From: Janibacter cremeus
GTDB taxonomy: Bacteria; Actinomycetota; Actinomycetes; Actinomycetales; Dermatophilaceae
Assembly (NCBI RefSeq): GCF_013409205.1
Contig: NZ_JACCAE010000001.1
Span: forward strand, 930,001 to 994,000
Reading direction: 5' to 3'
Length of the DNA: 64,000 bases
In this document: positions 44,168-53,420 of the stretch, one piece after another
Numbering within the stretch: position 1 is the first letter of the stretch
Layout of the letters: each line of letters starts with the position of its first letter
The notes under the pieces: model-generated
Databases searched by the model: none
What the model saw: only the letters and a program-made list of their open reading frames with translations
What the model was told of the DNA's origin: nothing
Program-made: the position numbers and the translations under genes

Positions 44168-44245
44168 TGGCCAGCCGCACTTCGTTGAACAAGCCGCACG
44201 ACGAGGTCGTGCTGGCGATACAAGGTGCAGCCAGCCGCAGTTCGT
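44168..44245. repeat. Solo palindromic repeat B, diverged relative of repeat C
   Basis: Contains two direct copies of GCCAGCCGCASTTCGT (44169 and 44229 regions), a hairpin GCACGAC-GAG-GTCGTGC (44196-44212), and the word GGCGATACAAGGTGC, matching GGCGATACGAGGTGC inside repeat C1. It occupies the gap between the acyl-CoA dehydrogenase and stress-protein genes with no nuclease gene beside it. Confidence 0.65.
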
Positions 44246-44259
44246 AGGAGACGGAACGG

Positions 44260-45456
44260 TCAGCCCTTGGTGGGGTAGTCCTTCAGGATGCTCTTGCCGA
44301 TGATCATCTTCTGGATCTCGGCGGTGCCCTCACCGATGAGCAGCATCGGGGCCTCGCGGTAGAGGCGCTCGATCTCGTACTCCTTGGTGTAGCCGAAGCC
44401 GCCGTGGATGCGGAAGGACTGCTCGACGACGTCGGCGCAGTACTCGGCGGCCATGTACTTCGCGATGCCGGCCTCGAGGTCGTTGCGCTCGCCCTTGTCC
44501 TTCAGGCGGGCGGCCTTGACCATCAGCTGGTGCCCGGCCTCGACCTTGGCGGCCATGTCGGCGATACGGAAGAGGATGCCCTGGTGCTGCACGATCTTCT
44601 TGCCGAAGGTCTCGCGCTGCTGGGCGTACTCGACCCCGAGCTCGAAGGCGCGCATCGCCAGGCCGCAGGCGCGGGAGGCGACGTTGACGCGGCCAACCTC
44701 GACCCCATCCATCATCTGGTAGAAGCCCTTGCCGGGCTCGCCACCGAGGAGCTGCGCAGTGGTGGTCTTGTGATCCTGGAAGATCATCTCCGTGGTGTCG
44801 ACGCCCTTGTAGCCCATCTTCTCGATCTTGCCGGGGATGGTCACGCCCTGGGCGGTCTCGCCGAAGCCCTCGGTCTTGTCGATGAGGAAGGTCGACATGT
44901 TCTTGTGCGGGGTGTCCGCGCCGAGGTCGGTCTTGCACAGCACGGCGACGAGGTTGGCGGAGCCACCATTGGTCAGCCACATCTTCTGGCCGTTGATGGT
45001 CCACTCGTCGCCCTCACGGACGGCCTTGGTCTTGATTCCGGCGACGTCCGAGCCGAGCGCGGGCTCGCTCATCGAGAACGCGCCACGGATCTCACCGGTC
45101 GCCATCTTCGGCAGGTAGCGCTGCTTCTGCTCCTCGGTCCCGTGCTTGAGGATCATCCACGCGACGATGAAGTGGGTGTTGATGATGCCCGAGACGGGCA
45201 TCCAGCCGCGCGCGATCTCCTCGACGCACAGCGCATAGGTCAGCAGCGACTCGCCCAGACCACCGAACTCCTCGGGGATCATCAGACCGAAGATCCCCAT
45301 CTCCTTCATCTGGTCGACGATCTTCTGCGGGTACTCATCCGCGTGCTCCAGCTCCTGGGCCACCGGGATGATCTGCTCGTCGACGAACTCCTTCACCAGC
45401 TTGAGCAGGTCCTGCTGCTCCTCGGTCAGTCCGTCGGTCGTCTGCAGTCGGGACAT
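44260..45456 (-). CDS. Acyl-CoA dehydrogenase
   Basis: 398 residues. The ATG at 45456 is chosen because GAGG lies upstream; an ATG at 45474 and an open frame to 45540 lack a ribosome site. The FAD/substrate motif FSMSEPALGSDVAGIKT lies near residue 130. The C-terminal IHGGFGYTKEYEIERLYRE is followed by IGEGTAEIQ, holding the catalytic glutamate. Candidate substrates include short branched acyl-CoAs; with the MaoC hydratase and CoA lyases nearby, methylsuccinyl-CoA is possible, though known enzymes for that are longer. FAD-dependent, cytoplasmic. Confidence 0.9.
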   Translation of the reverse strand: MSRLQTTDGLTEEQQDLLKLVKEFVDEQIIPVAQELEHADEYPQKIVDQMKEMGIFGLMIPEEFGGLGESLLTYALCVEEIARGWMPVSGIINTHFIVAWMILKHGTEEQKQRYLPKMATGEIRGAFSMSEPALGSDVAGIKTKAVREGDEWTINGQKMWLTNGGSANLVAVLCKTDLGADTPHKNMSTFLIDKTEGFGETAQGVTIPGKIEKMGYKGVDTTEMIFQDHKTTTAQLLGGEPGKGFYQMMDGVEVGRVNVASRACGLAMRAFELGVEYAQQRETFGKKIVQHQGILFRIADMAAKVEAGHQLMVKAARLKDKGERNDLEAGIAKYMAAEYCADVVEQSFRIHGGFGYTKEYEIERLYREAPMLLIGEGTAEIQKMIIGKSILKDYPTKG

Positions 45457-45567
45457 GCGCGTTTCAAACCTCATTGCGTCGTGGGGCTGGGGATCCGGGC
45501 CAGTATCCCAGTCGGGTGCGTCCTGCGCTACGGCGTCCACGGGTGTCCTCGGCCACGCCGGGCAGGG

Positions 45568-45687
45568 CGAAGGGGGTGCCCTGAGGTGCGACGCCGCCCG
45601 AGCCTCGAAGGCGGTGCCCTGAGGTGCGAGGCCGCCCGAGCCTCGAAGGCGGTGCCCTGAGGTGCGCGGCCGCCCGCGGCCGAGCCT
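45568..45687. repeat. Tandem repeat of three 38-44 bp units
   Basis: Units at 45568-45605, 45606-45643 and 45644-45687 (the last with a 6-bp insertion) share the pattern CGAAGGSGGTGCCCTGAGG and then TGCGAsGCCGCCCGAGCCT. A fourth CGAAGGGGGG begins at 45688. It fills the 288-bp gap between the L,D-transpeptidase and acyl-CoA dehydrogenase genes, which otherwise shows no gene. Confidence 0.88.
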
Positions 45688-45721
45688 CGAAGGGGGGACG
45701 CCTCCTGCTCGTCCCCCTTCG
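45688..45721 (-). terminator. Terminator after the L,D-transpeptidase gene
   Basis: CGAAGGGGGGACG (45688-45700) pairs with CGTCCCCCTTCG (45710-45721), loop of nine bases, 23 bp beyond the transpeptidase stop. Another inverted pair of the CGAAGGGGG word. Confidence 0.8.
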
Positions 45722-45744
45722 CCGGTCCACCGTGGGCCCGTTGC

Positions 45745-46716
45745 TCAGTACACCCAGACCCGACGGCCGATGGGCGCCAGGCCGGACCCCCAGATGTAGT
45801 TGGTCGCCGCGTTGGACGTCCGGATGCAACCGTGCGACGCCGGGTACCCGGGGATGTACCCCGATCCGTGGATCGCGATGCCGCCGTTGAAGTACTTCGG
45901 CCGCCACAGCGCACCGAGCGGGCCGTAGTCCATTCGGTTGACCTGACGGAAGATCCGGAACCGTCCGCGTGGGGTCCGCCAGCCGGACTTGCCGGTGCTG
46001 GTGTTCATGACCCACTTGGTCCTGCCGGCCACGACGAAGATCACGACCTGCTTGGCCAGGTCGACCTCCATCACCGTTCCGCTGCTGGTGCGGCCACGCG
46101 GTCGGCCCAGCCGCTCGATGACGGACCAGGTGTTGGGGCCGCACACCCCGTCCCGGGTGAGGCCGTGGACCTTCTGCACGGCCATGACGGCCTGCGCGGT
46201 GGTCTGCCCGTAGACACCGTCGTTGCCCGAGTGCCAGTACCCGTTCGCGCGCATGGTGCGCTGCAGCCGCATGACAGCCGACCCCCGACTGCCCTTGCGC
46301 AGCATCGGGTGGGAACCCGACGTCGGCGGGTCCTCCGGCTCGGGGTCGCTGCCACCGCCGCCACCACTGCCCAGCCGGTCGACGACTGCCCAGGTTTCGG
46401 GCCCACAGATGCCGTCGACGACGAGCCGGTGGTCGCGCTGGAGCGCGACGACGGCGCCGCGGGTGGACGGACCGAAGATGCCGTCGACTCCGGAGTGCTT
46501 GTACCCGCCGTCGAGCAGCTTGCGCTGCAGCTCGCGCACGGCAGGACCTCGACTGCCCCGCCGGAGCGTCGGATGGCTCGCGGCCGCGGCCGGGAGGGCC
46601 CCCAGCCCCCCGAGACCGGCGGCCACGACGGCAGCCGTGCCCCCACGCACGAGCAGGCGGCGCTGCGACGAGATCGCCGGGTCGAGCGCTGCATGCCGGG
46701 CTTGGTAGGTATTCAT
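45745..46716 (-). CDS. Secreted L,D-transpeptidase with two peptidoglycan-binding domains
   Basis: 323 residues from the ATG at 46716 with AGGGGG upstream. An N-terminal export signal has twin arginines (QRRLLVRGG) before a hydrophobic stretch ending ALPAAAAS, suggesting Tat export. Two PG_binding_1 repeats follow (about residues 47-110 and 135-200, each starting LRRGSRG or LRKGSRG), joined by a Gly/Pro linker. The C-terminal YkuD domain ends with SHGCIR; Cys297 is the nucleophile. It makes 3-3 cross-links or anchors proteins in the wall. Confidence 0.92.
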   Translation of the reverse strand: MNTYQARHAALDPAISSQRRLLVRGGTAAVVAAGLGGLGALPAAAASHPTLRRGSRGPAVRELQRKLLDGGYKHSGVDGIFGPSTRGAVVALQRDHRLVVDGICGPETWAVVDRLGSGGGGGSDPEPEDPPTSGSHPMLRKGSRGSAVMRLQRTMRANGYWHSGNDGVYGQTTAQAVMAVQKVHGLTRDGVCGPNTWSVIERLGRPRGRTSSGTVMEVDLAKQVVIFVVAGRTKWVMNTSTGKSGWRTPRGRFRIFRQVNRMDYGPLGALWRPKYFNGGIAIHGSGYIPGYPASHGCIRTSNAATNYIWGSGLAPIGRRVWVY

Positions 46717-46991
46717 GTCATCCCCCTGCGGTTGTCGACGAGCCCCTCCAGCTCGTCCCTTCACCGACTCAGACGTCCGGGGCGCCCTCGGGGGTTGCGT
46801 GGGACCGGGTCACAAAATGATGAAGGGGGCGAAACGGCCTTCCACCCAGTGCGCCGTGGGCGTTGCCCGATGGACGCCCGCGTGCAACTCTGGAAGAACC
46901 AGAACGTCTGGCCAGCGGCTCGTGTTGTGACACCAGCCCACCGACGGGACAGTGCCGTGACCACCTCGTTCGCGATCGAGGAGGCGCACCG

Positions 46992-48671
46992 ATGCGTGAA
47001 TACCTGAAGCAGCACACCAACCCGCCGGTCTTCATCGGCGCGGCCGTCGTCGTACTCGCGTTCCTGCTGTGGGGCGTGATCGCACCCTCGAGCGTGTCGT
47101 CGGTGGCGAACTCGGTCAACAACACGATCACCACAAACCTGGAGTGGCTCTACATCTTCAGCGCCTCGGCGTTCGTGATCTTCGTCTTCTTCCTCATGCT
47201 CAGCCACTACGGCAGCATTCGGCTGGGCCCGAACGACTCCACGCCCGAGTACGGCAACCTGTCGTGGTTCGCGATGCTGTTCACCGCGGGCATGGGCATC
47301 GGCCTGGTCTTCTATGCCGTCAGCGAGCCGGTCACGCACTTCCTGACCCCGCCGACCGGCGAGGGCGGCACCCCCGAGGCCGCACAGAACGCGATGACGT
47401 ACACCTTCTACCACTGGGGCCTGCACCCCTGGTCGATCTACATCGTCCTGGGCGCCGCCATGGGGTACTTCTCCTTCCGACGTGGCCTGCCGTTGCGCCC
47501 GGCCTCGGCGCTCTACCCCCTCATCGGCAACCGGATCTACGGGTGGCCGGGTGCACTGGTGGACGTCCTTGCCGTCTTCGGCACGCTGTTCGGCCTGGCC
47601 ACTTCACTGGGCATCGGTGGCCAGCAGGTCGGCGCCGGCCTGAACACGCTGTTCGGGGTGCCCAACACCACCCTCGTGCAGGTCATCATCATCATGGCCA
47701 TCACGTCGGTGGCGGTCACCTCGGTGATGCTCGGGATCGACAAGGGGATCCGCAACCTCTCACTGGCCAACCTGTGGCTCGCCCTGGCCCTGATGCTGTT
47801 CGTCTTCTTCTTCGGCCCGACACGCGACCTGATCAACGTCCTGGCCAACAACGTCGGCTCCTATGCCCAGGCACTGCCGAAGCTGGGCTTCGAGACCTTT
47901 CCCAACGGTGGTGAGCAGGCGCAGTCCTGGCAGGCCAGCTGGACGCTGTTCTACTGGGGCTGGTGGATCTCCTGGTCCCCCTTCGTCGGGATGTTCTTGG
48001 CCCGGATCTCGTACGGCCGCACGCTGCGCTCGTTCATCGCCGGCGCCCTGTTCGCGCCGGTCGGCGCCTCGATGGTGTGGCTGACGATCTTCGGCAACTC
48101 TGCGCTCGACGCGCTCCAGAGCAACCCGGACAACCCGCTCGCCGACGCCTCGCCGGAGAAGAGCATCTACGTGCTGCTGGAACAGCTGCCGGTCGCGGGC
48201 TTCGTGGCCACCATCGCCTCGGTCGTCGCGGTGCTGGTGGTGGTCCTGTTCTTCGCCACGTCCTCCGACTCCGGTTCGCTGGTGGTCGACATCCTGACCA
48301 ACGGCGGCGACCCGAACCCGAAGTGGCAGCAGCGGTTGTTCTGGGCCGTCCTGGAGGGTTTCGTCGCGGCGGTCCTGTTGATCGTCGGCGCCGTCTCCGG
48401 CACGAATGCGTTGTCGGCGCTGCAGACCGCGTCGATCGTGGCCGGGCTGCCGTTCTGCATCGTGCTGATCCTGATGGCCATCGGGTTGACCACGTCCTTG
48501 CGCAGCGAGGACTTCCAGAAGTTGAAGGTGAAGGAGCCGCCCCCGTATGCCGGGCTGCGTGCGGCCGCTCAACGCAAGGCCGGGCCGAACGCTGCCGTCG
48601 ACGGCTCCGACACCGAGCAGCACATCGAGGCCGAGAAGCGACGGGACAACTCCACCCCCGCCGACACCTGA
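46992..48671 (+). CDS. BCCT-family betaine/choline/carnitine transporter
   Basis: 559 residues with about twelve membrane helices. The GMGIG loop (near residue 96) and the family signature in WTLFYWGWWISWSPFVGMF (about residue 317-335), followed by ARISYGRTLR, identify a BCCT transporter, importing compatible solutes with Na+ or H+. The C-terminal tail is charged, as in osmosensing members. The ATG at 46992 lies 275 bp from the divergent transpeptidase start. A terminator follows. Confidence 0.93.
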   Translation: MREYLKQHTNPPVFIGAAVVVLAFLLWGVIAPSSVSSVANSVNNTITTNLEWLYIFSASAFVIFVFFLMLSHYGSIRLGPNDSTPEYGNLSWFAMLFTAGMGIGLVFYAVSEPVTHFLTPPTGEGGTPEAAQNAMTYTFYHWGLHPWSIYIVLGAAMGYFSFRRGLPLRPASALYPLIGNRIYGWPGALVDVLAVFGTLFGLATSLGIGGQQVGAGLNTLFGVPNTTLVQVIIIMAITSVAVTSVMLGIDKGIRNLSLANLWLALALMLFVFFFGPTRDLINVLANNVGSYAQALPKLGFETFPNGGEQAQSWQASWTLFYWGWWISWSPFVGMFLARISYGRTLRSFIAGALFAPVGASMVWLTIFGNSALDALQSNPDNPLADASPEKSIYVLLEQLPVAGFVATIASVVAVLVVVLFFATSSDSGSLVVDILTNGGDPNPKWQQRLFWAVLEGFVAAVLLIVGAVSGTNALSALQTASIVAGLPFCIVLILMAIGLTTSLRSEDFQKLKVKEPPPYAGLRAAAQRKAGPNAAVDGSDTEQHIEAEKRRDNSTPADT

Positions 48672-48681
48672 CACGCCGCGA

Positions 48682-48725
48682 CGAAGGGGGTGACCCGGCC
48701 CGATCCGGCCGGGTCACCCCCTTCG
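48682..48725. terminator. Bidirectional terminator from a CGAAGGGGG inverted pair
   Basis: A 19-bp perfect stem: 48682-48700 with 48707-48725, the outer nine bases on each side being CGAAGGGGG and CCCCCTTCG. It separates the BCCT gene from the converging CoA-lyase operon. Confidence 0.92.
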
Positions 48726-48774
48726 AGGCTCCTTCGTCGCGCCTCAGGACGACGCCTTCGTCTGGTCCGGTGGG

Positions 48775-49641
48775 TCAGGACCGGGCGCGGATGGCCTCGT
48801 GGGTGGCCAGCACCCGGCGGGCGATGTCCACGTGGAGGTTCTCGATCATCTTGCCGTTGTGGGTGACGACGCCGGTGCCGGCGCCCTCCTCCCAGGCCGT
48901 CAGGATGCCCCGGGCCTCCTCGACAGCGTCCTGACTCGGCGCGAAGGTCGTGTTGCACACCGCGACCTGGCCGGGGTGGATGAGCGTCTTGCCGTCGAAG
49001 CCCATGTCACGGCCCTGCTCGCACTCGGTCGTGAAGCCCTCGAGGTCCTTGACCGCGTTGTAGACGCCGTCCAGGACCGCGATGCCGGCCTCGCGGGCCG
49101 CGAGCAGCGCCCACGACAACGAGGTGAGCAGCGGGGCACGACCGGGGACGTGGTCGGCCTGCAGCTCCTTGACCAGGTCGTTGGTGCCCATGACGAAGGC
49201 GACGAGCCGGTCGGAGGCCTGCGCGATCTCGCGGATGTTGAAGATCGCGGCGGGCGTCTCGATCATCGCCCAGAGCTTGGTGTGCTCCGGGGCGCCGGTG
49301 GCCGCCATCGCGGCGACGAGCTGGCGCACCTCGTCGGCGGTGTCGACCTTGGGCACGACGATGCCGGCGGGACCGGCCTTGGCGGCTGCCGCGATGTCCT
49401 CGTCGTGCCACTGGGTACCGATGCCGTTGACGCGGATGGTCAGCTCACGGTCGCCGTACTCGCCGGAGGTCACTGCGGCGCAGGCGGCCTCGCGAGCGGC
49501 GGGCTTGTCGTCCGGGCCGACGGCGTCCTCGAGGTCGAGGATGAGCGCGTCGACGGGCAGGGTCTTCGCCTTCTCCAGCGCGCGGGCGTTGGAGCTGGGC
49601 ATGTAGAGGACCGAGCGCCGGGGGGTGTAACTCTCGCTCAT
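48775..49641 (-). CDS. HpcH/HpaI (CitE-like) lyase, possible malyl-CoA thioesterase
   Basis: 288 residues from the ATG at 49641, two bases after the stop of the upstream lyase gene. The TIM-barrel family motifs are VDALILDLEDAVGPDDK (about residues 29-45), WAMIETPAAI, FVMGTNDL and GKTLIHPGQV. Metal-binding Glu and Asp are present. The short length and partnership with a longer malyl-CoA lyase resemble the Mcl1/Mcl2 pair, where the second enzyme hydrolyses (S)-malyl-CoA. Substrate remains inferred. Confidence 0.82.
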   Translation of the reverse strand: MSESYTPRRSVLYMPSSNARALEKAKTLPVDALILDLEDAVGPDDKPAAREAACAAVTSGEYGDRELTIRVNGIGTQWHDEDIAAAAKAGPAGIVVPKVDTADEVRQLVAAMAATGAPEHTKLWAMIETPAAIFNIREIAQASDRLVAFVMGTNDLVKELQADHVPGRAPLLTSLSWALLAAREAGIAVLDGVYNAVKDLEGFTTECEQGRDMGFDGKTLIHPGQVAVCNTTFAPSQDAVEEARGILTAWEEGAGTGVVTHNGKMIENLHVDIARRVLATHEAIRARS

Positions 49642-49643
49642 GC

Positions 49644-50714
49644 TCAGGCCTCCTCGTACATCTTCGCCAGCTCGGGGTCGTTCGCGGAGAGGCGCTCGGC
49701 GAGCTCGAGGACGACCATGCACTGCTTCCAGGAGGCGTCGTCCTCCATCTTGCCGTCGATCATCACGGCCCCGCGTCCGTCGGGCATGGCCTCCTTGACG
49801 CGACGGGCGTGCGCGACGTCCTCCGCGGAGGGGCTGAAGACCTTCTTGGCGATCTCGATCTGCACCGGGTGCAGGCTCCACGCGCCGACGCAGCCCAGGA
49901 GGAAGGCGTTGCGGAACTGGTCCTCGCAGGCGACGGTGTCCTTGATGTCACCGAAGGGCCCGTAGAACGGGAAGATGCCGTGCATCGCGCAGGCGTCGAC
50001 CATGCGGGCGATCGTGTAGTGCCACAGGTCCTGCTGGAAGACCGGGCGCTCGCCCTGGTAGTCGGGCGCGCCATCGGCGCCCTTGGCCGGGTCCTGGCGC
50101 ACGAGGTAGCCGGGGTGACCGCCACCGACGCGGGTGGTCTTCATCCGGCGGTCCGCGGCGAGGTCGGCCGGGCCGAGCGAGATGCCCTGCATGCGCGGGG
50201 AGGCGCCGGCGATCTCCTCGACGTTGGCCATGCCGCGGGCGGTCTCGAGGATCGCGTGGACGAGGATCGGGCGCTGCACGCCCCCCTTCGCCTCGAGCTG
50301 GGCGAGGATGCGGTCGATGTAGTGGATGTCCTCCGGGCCCTGGACCTTCGGGACCATGATGACGTCGAGCGTGTCGCCGACCTCGGTGACCAAGCGGGTC
50401 AGGTCGTCGAGGACCCACGGGCTGTCGAGGGAGTTGATCCGTGTCCACAGCTGGGTGTGCTCACCGAAGTCGGTCTCCTTGGCGATCGTCACCAGACCCT
50501 CACGGGCGGCCTCCTTCTTGTCGGCCACGACGGCGTCCTCGAGGTTGCCCAGGAGCACGTCGGAGACACCGACCATGTCCGGGACCTTCGCGGCCATCTT
50601 CGGGTTGCTCGGGTCGAAGAAGTGGATCATCCGGCTGGGCCGGGCGGGCACCTCGGTCACGGGCGTGGGGGCGCCCACGGCCAGGGGGGCGAAGAAGTCC
50701 TTGGCACTGCGCAT
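49644..50714 (-). CDS. Malyl-CoA/beta-methylmalyl-CoA lyase (HpcH/HpaI family)
   Basis: 356 residues from the ATG at 50714; the open frame continues far upstream but crosses repeat D1 and has no coding character. Key motifs are [17 protein letters not shown], the metal site [28 protein letters not shown] and [12 protein letters not shown]. The last and the overall length are typical of malyl-CoA lyases that join or split glyoxylate and acetyl- or propionyl-CoA. It is the first gene of a two-gene operon. It fits the glyoxylate-forming step of the ethylmalonyl-CoA pathway. Confidence 0.85.
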   Translation of the reverse strand: MRSAKDFFAPLAVGAPTPVTEVPARPSRMIHFFDPSNPKMAAKVPDMVGVSDVLLGNLEDAVVADKKEAAREGLVTIAKETDFGEHTQLWTRINSLDSPWVLDDLTRLVTEVGDTLDVIMVPKVQGPEDIHYIDRILAQLEAKGGVQRPILVHAILETARGMANVEEIAGASPRMQGISLGPADLAADRRMKTTRVGGGHPGYLVRQDPAKGADGAPDYQGERPVFQQDLWHYTIARMVDACAMHGIFPFYGPFGDIKDTVACEDQFRNAFLLGCVGAWSLHPVQIEIAKKVFSPSAEDVAHARRVKEAMPDGRGAVMIDGKMEDDASWKQCMVVLELAERLSANDPELAKMYEEA

Positions 50715-50803
50715 GTGGTGGCTCGAGTCCTCTCGGGAGACGGCGTAGGGGTATCGCCCGCAACCTAGCAGCGCGGCCCTCGTGCGGCTCATGATCCAGA
50801 ACA

Positions 50804-50843
50804 CACGGGAGCTCACGGTCGCTGAGCGACCTGCGCCCCCGTG
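50804..50843. repeat. Palindromic repeat D1
   Basis: A 40-bp imperfect palindrome: CACGGGAGC ... GGTCGC-TGA-GCGACC ... GCCCCCGTG. Copy D2 at 57950-57989 differs at one base. D1 lies in the divergent promoter region between the malyl-CoA lyase gene and a hypothetical gene, where a terminator would not be expected. Confidence 0.85.
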
Positions 50844-50897
50844 GACCCCCGACAACTCCTCCCGATCGCTGCGCGAGCGGCGCTCTAGGCTGAGGGC

Positions 50898-51416
50898 ATG
50901 AGCGAGGTCAACCTCTCTGCGCTGACGACCGAGGCGCTGCACAAGTCCACGGTGCTGTGGCTGCGGGCGAACGGTCACGACCGGGCCACGTGGTTCGCCA
51001 CGGGTGACGACGAGCTCGCCGACCACGTCCTCCTCGCCTCGGGCGGGCCGGAGGCCGACCTCGGCGCCCTGCCGGAGGAGGTCGAGCTCATCCTGCGCAG
51101 CAAGGGCAGCGGCGGACGTCTGCTCACTTTGCGCGCCGAGGCCCGTCGGATCGACCCCGGCAACCCGCTGTGGGAGCCGGCCGCCCACTCCCTGCTCGGC
51201 GAGCGTCTCAACGCCCCCTCGGACCTCATCGAGCAATGGCGGACCGAGACCACGCTGTGGTCCCTCGCCCCCTACGGCGCACCCGTGCAGGCCCCGGGCA
51301 TGCCGGCCCCGGACTCCACCGCCCGGGTGGACGCCCCGATCACCACGGGCGAAGGGGGCACCCGCCCCCGTCGACCGTGGCACCTGGGCGGCCGGTCCCG
51401 CACGCGCCGGGGCTGA
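50898..51416 (+). CDS. Conserved hypothetical protein
   Basis: 172 residues, ATG at 50898. It has no signal peptide, membrane segment or cysteine. The first 120 residues look folded ([41 protein letters not shown]); the tail is Pro/Gly/Arg-rich and ends RSRTRRG. I recognise no named family. Codon use is like its neighbours, and it is in line with the MgtE-N gene 110 bp downstream, so it may share its transcript. Confidence 0.6.
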   Translation: MSEVNLSALTTEALHKSTVLWLRANGHDRATWFATGDDELADHVLLASGGPEADLGALPEEVELILRSKGSGGRLLTLRAEARRIDPGNPLWEPAAHSLLGERLNAPSDLIEQWRTETTLWSLAPYGAPVQAPGMPAPDSTARVDAPITTGEGGTRPRRPWHLGGRSRTRRG

Positions 51417-51526
51417 CGCCCCCTTCGCTGGGTCGAGGTACGTCCGAGCGTCCATCCGCTCGTTGACACCTCGACCGGGTGCGCCGCACCGTCGGGAAGG
51501 GGCGCTCGCCATTACCCTTGGGAACC

Positions 51527-52801
51527 GTGAGCGCTCCCTCCCGGTTCTTCGTCGCCCGTCTGGCGAGCCTCAATGTCTTCGACCCCCTCGGTGACCAGGT
51601 CGGTCGAGTGCGCGACGTCGTCGTGACCTTCGCGCCCAGCCGCCGCCCGCGCGCCATCGGGCTCGTCGTGGAGGTCCCCGGCCGACGGCGCGTCTTCGTG
51701 CCGATGACCCGGGTCATCTCCGTCGAGGGCGGTCAGGTCATCACCACCGGCCTGGTCAACATGCGCCGCTTCGAGCAGCGCGCCACCGAGACCCTCGTGC
51801 TCGCCGAGCTGCTCGAGCGCCCGGTCACCGTGCGCACCGACGACGGCGAGGTCGAGGCGACCGTCGAGGACGTCGGCATCGAGCAGTCCGCCAACCGCAC
51901 CTGGACCGTGACGAAGGTCTTCGTCCGCGGCGGACGCAAGACCCGCCGGGGCCTGCTCGTGCGCCGTCGTGGGGAGACCTTCACCGTCCCCATCGAGGAC
52001 GTCACCGGCCTGTCCGCGAGCGTGTCCGCCGCCGAGCACTCTGCCGTCAAGCTGCTCGAGTCCATCGCCGACCTCAAGGTCGCGGACGTCGCCGAGGTCA
52101 TCTCCGACCTCGCCCCACAGCGGCGCGAGGCCGTCGTGGCTGCCCTGAGCAATGACCGGCTGGCCGACATCCTCCAGGAGCTCGGCGGTGACGACCAGGC
52201 CGAGATCCTGTCCATCCTCACCCAGACCCGGGCTGCGGACGTCCTGGAGGCCATGGACCCCGACGACGCGGCCGACCTGCTCTCGCAACTGCCGGCAGAT
52301 CGCGCCGAGACCCTGCTGCAGCTGATGAAGCCCGACGATGCCGAGCCGCTGCGCCGGCTGCTCAGCTACGACGAGAACACCGCCGGTGGCCTCATGACGA
52401 CCGAGCCGGTCGTCCTCGCGCCCGAGGACACCGTGGCCGAGGCCCTGGCCATCGTCCGCCGCGAGGAGGTGACCGTTGCGCTGGCAGCAACGGTCTACGT
52501 CTGCCGTCCGCCGTTGGAGACCCCGACCGGCAAGTACCTGGGGATGATCCACATCCAGCGCCTGCTGCGCGAACCCCCGCACGAGAGCATCGGGCGCTAC
52601 ATCGACAAGGCGATCGACCCCCTTCGTCCGGAGGCTCCACTGGGTCTGATCACCCGGACCCTGGCGACCTACAACCTCGTCTCCGCCCCCGTGGTCGACG
52701 AGAGCGAGCACCTGCTCGGCGCGGTCACGGTCGACGACGTGCTCGACCACATCCTTCCGGAGGACTGGCGCGAGGAGCGGCACGAGGTGACTGATGGCTG
52801 A
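51527..52801 (+). CDS. MgtE N-domain and CBS protein without a membrane domain
   Basis: 424 residues from a GTG at 51527. The N-terminal 170 residues contain two PRC-barrel-like segments ([19 protein letters not shown]). A MgtE N-terminal superhelical domain ([30 protein letters not shown]) and a pair of CBS domains follow (from about residue 285). The transmembrane channel of true MgtE is missing, so this is a soluble Mg2+- or nucleotide-sensing relative, not a transporter. It overlaps the DUF1003 gene by 8 bp, and a DUF1003 membrane protein may be its partner. Confidence 0.87.
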   Translation: MSAPSRFFVARLASLNVFDPLGDQVGRVRDVVVTFAPSRRPRAIGLVVEVPGRRRVFVPMTRVISVEGGQVITTGLVNMRRFEQRATETLVLAELLERPVTVRTDDGEVEATVEDVGIEQSANRTWTVTKVFVRGGRKTRRGLLVRRRGETFTVPIEDVTGLSASVSAAEHSAVKLLESIADLKVADVAEVISDLAPQRREAVVAALSNDRLADILQELGGDDQAEILSILTQTRAADVLEAMDPDDAADLLSQLPADRAETLLQLMKPDDAEPLRRLLSYDENTAGGLMTTEPVVLAPEDTVAEALAIVRREEVTVALAATVYVCRPPLETPTGKYLGMIHIQRLLREPPHESIGRYIDKAIDPLRPEAPLGLITRTLATYNLVSAPVVDESEHLLGAVTVDDVLDHILPEDWREERHEVTDG

Positions 52802-53354
52802 GCAACACTTCTCGCGCGTCGACACCCCGCAGGAGGTGCGACGCCACCTCATCCGGCGCCCCTCGGGGATGTCGAACGAGGCCTTCGGTGTGGTGTCGGA
52901 GAAGTTCGCCCGCTTCATGGGCACCCCGCGCTTCCTCATCTGGATGACGGTCTTCGTCACCCTCTGGCTCACCTGGAACACCTTCGCCCCGGAAGGCGCT
53001 CAGTTCGACCCGCGGGCGCTGAACTACACCCTGCTCACGCTGATGCTCTCCCTGCAGGCCTCCTACGCGGCGCCCCTGATCCTGCTCGCGCAGAACCGTC
53101 AGGACGACCGTGAGCGGGTCGCCCTGGAGCACGATCGGGTGCAGGCCGAGAGGGCCCTGGCGGACACCGAGTACCTCACTCGTGAGGTGGCCGCGCTGCG
53201 CATCGCCCTGCGCGACACGGCCACCCGCGACTTCATCCGCAGCGAGCTGCGCGACCTTCTCGAGGAGATGGAGACCAAGGGCCTCGAGGTGCGTCGGCGC
53301 GAGGAGACGCCGGACGAGGACGAGGCGAAGGGGGGACCCGGCCCTCCCCGGTGA
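52794..53354 (+). CDS. DUF1003 membrane protein
   Basis: 186 residues from the ATG at 52794, overlapping the previous gene. Two membrane helices (about residues 49-65 and 80-100) flank the family motif TWNTFAPEGAQFDPRALNYT, followed by ASYAAPLILLAQNRQDDRER. The C-terminus is a charged coiled coil. Function unknown. Coupling to the MgtE-N/CBS gene is conserved in actinobacteria, suggesting a two-component membrane assembly. Confidence 0.88.
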   Translation: MAEQHFSRVDTPQEVRRHLIRRPSGMSNEAFGVVSEKFARFMGTPRFLIWMTVFVTLWLTWNTFAPEGAQFDPRALNYTLLTLMLSLQASYAAPLILLAQNRQDDRERVALEHDRVQAERALADTEYLTREVAALRIALRDTATRDFIRSELRDLLEEMETKGLEVRRREETPDEDEAKGGPGPPR

Positions 53355-53420
53355 CCGGACCACGCCGCCGGTGACCGGACCCACGTCAGAGGGCCCGTTT
53401 TCCGGACTTACCATGGATGC

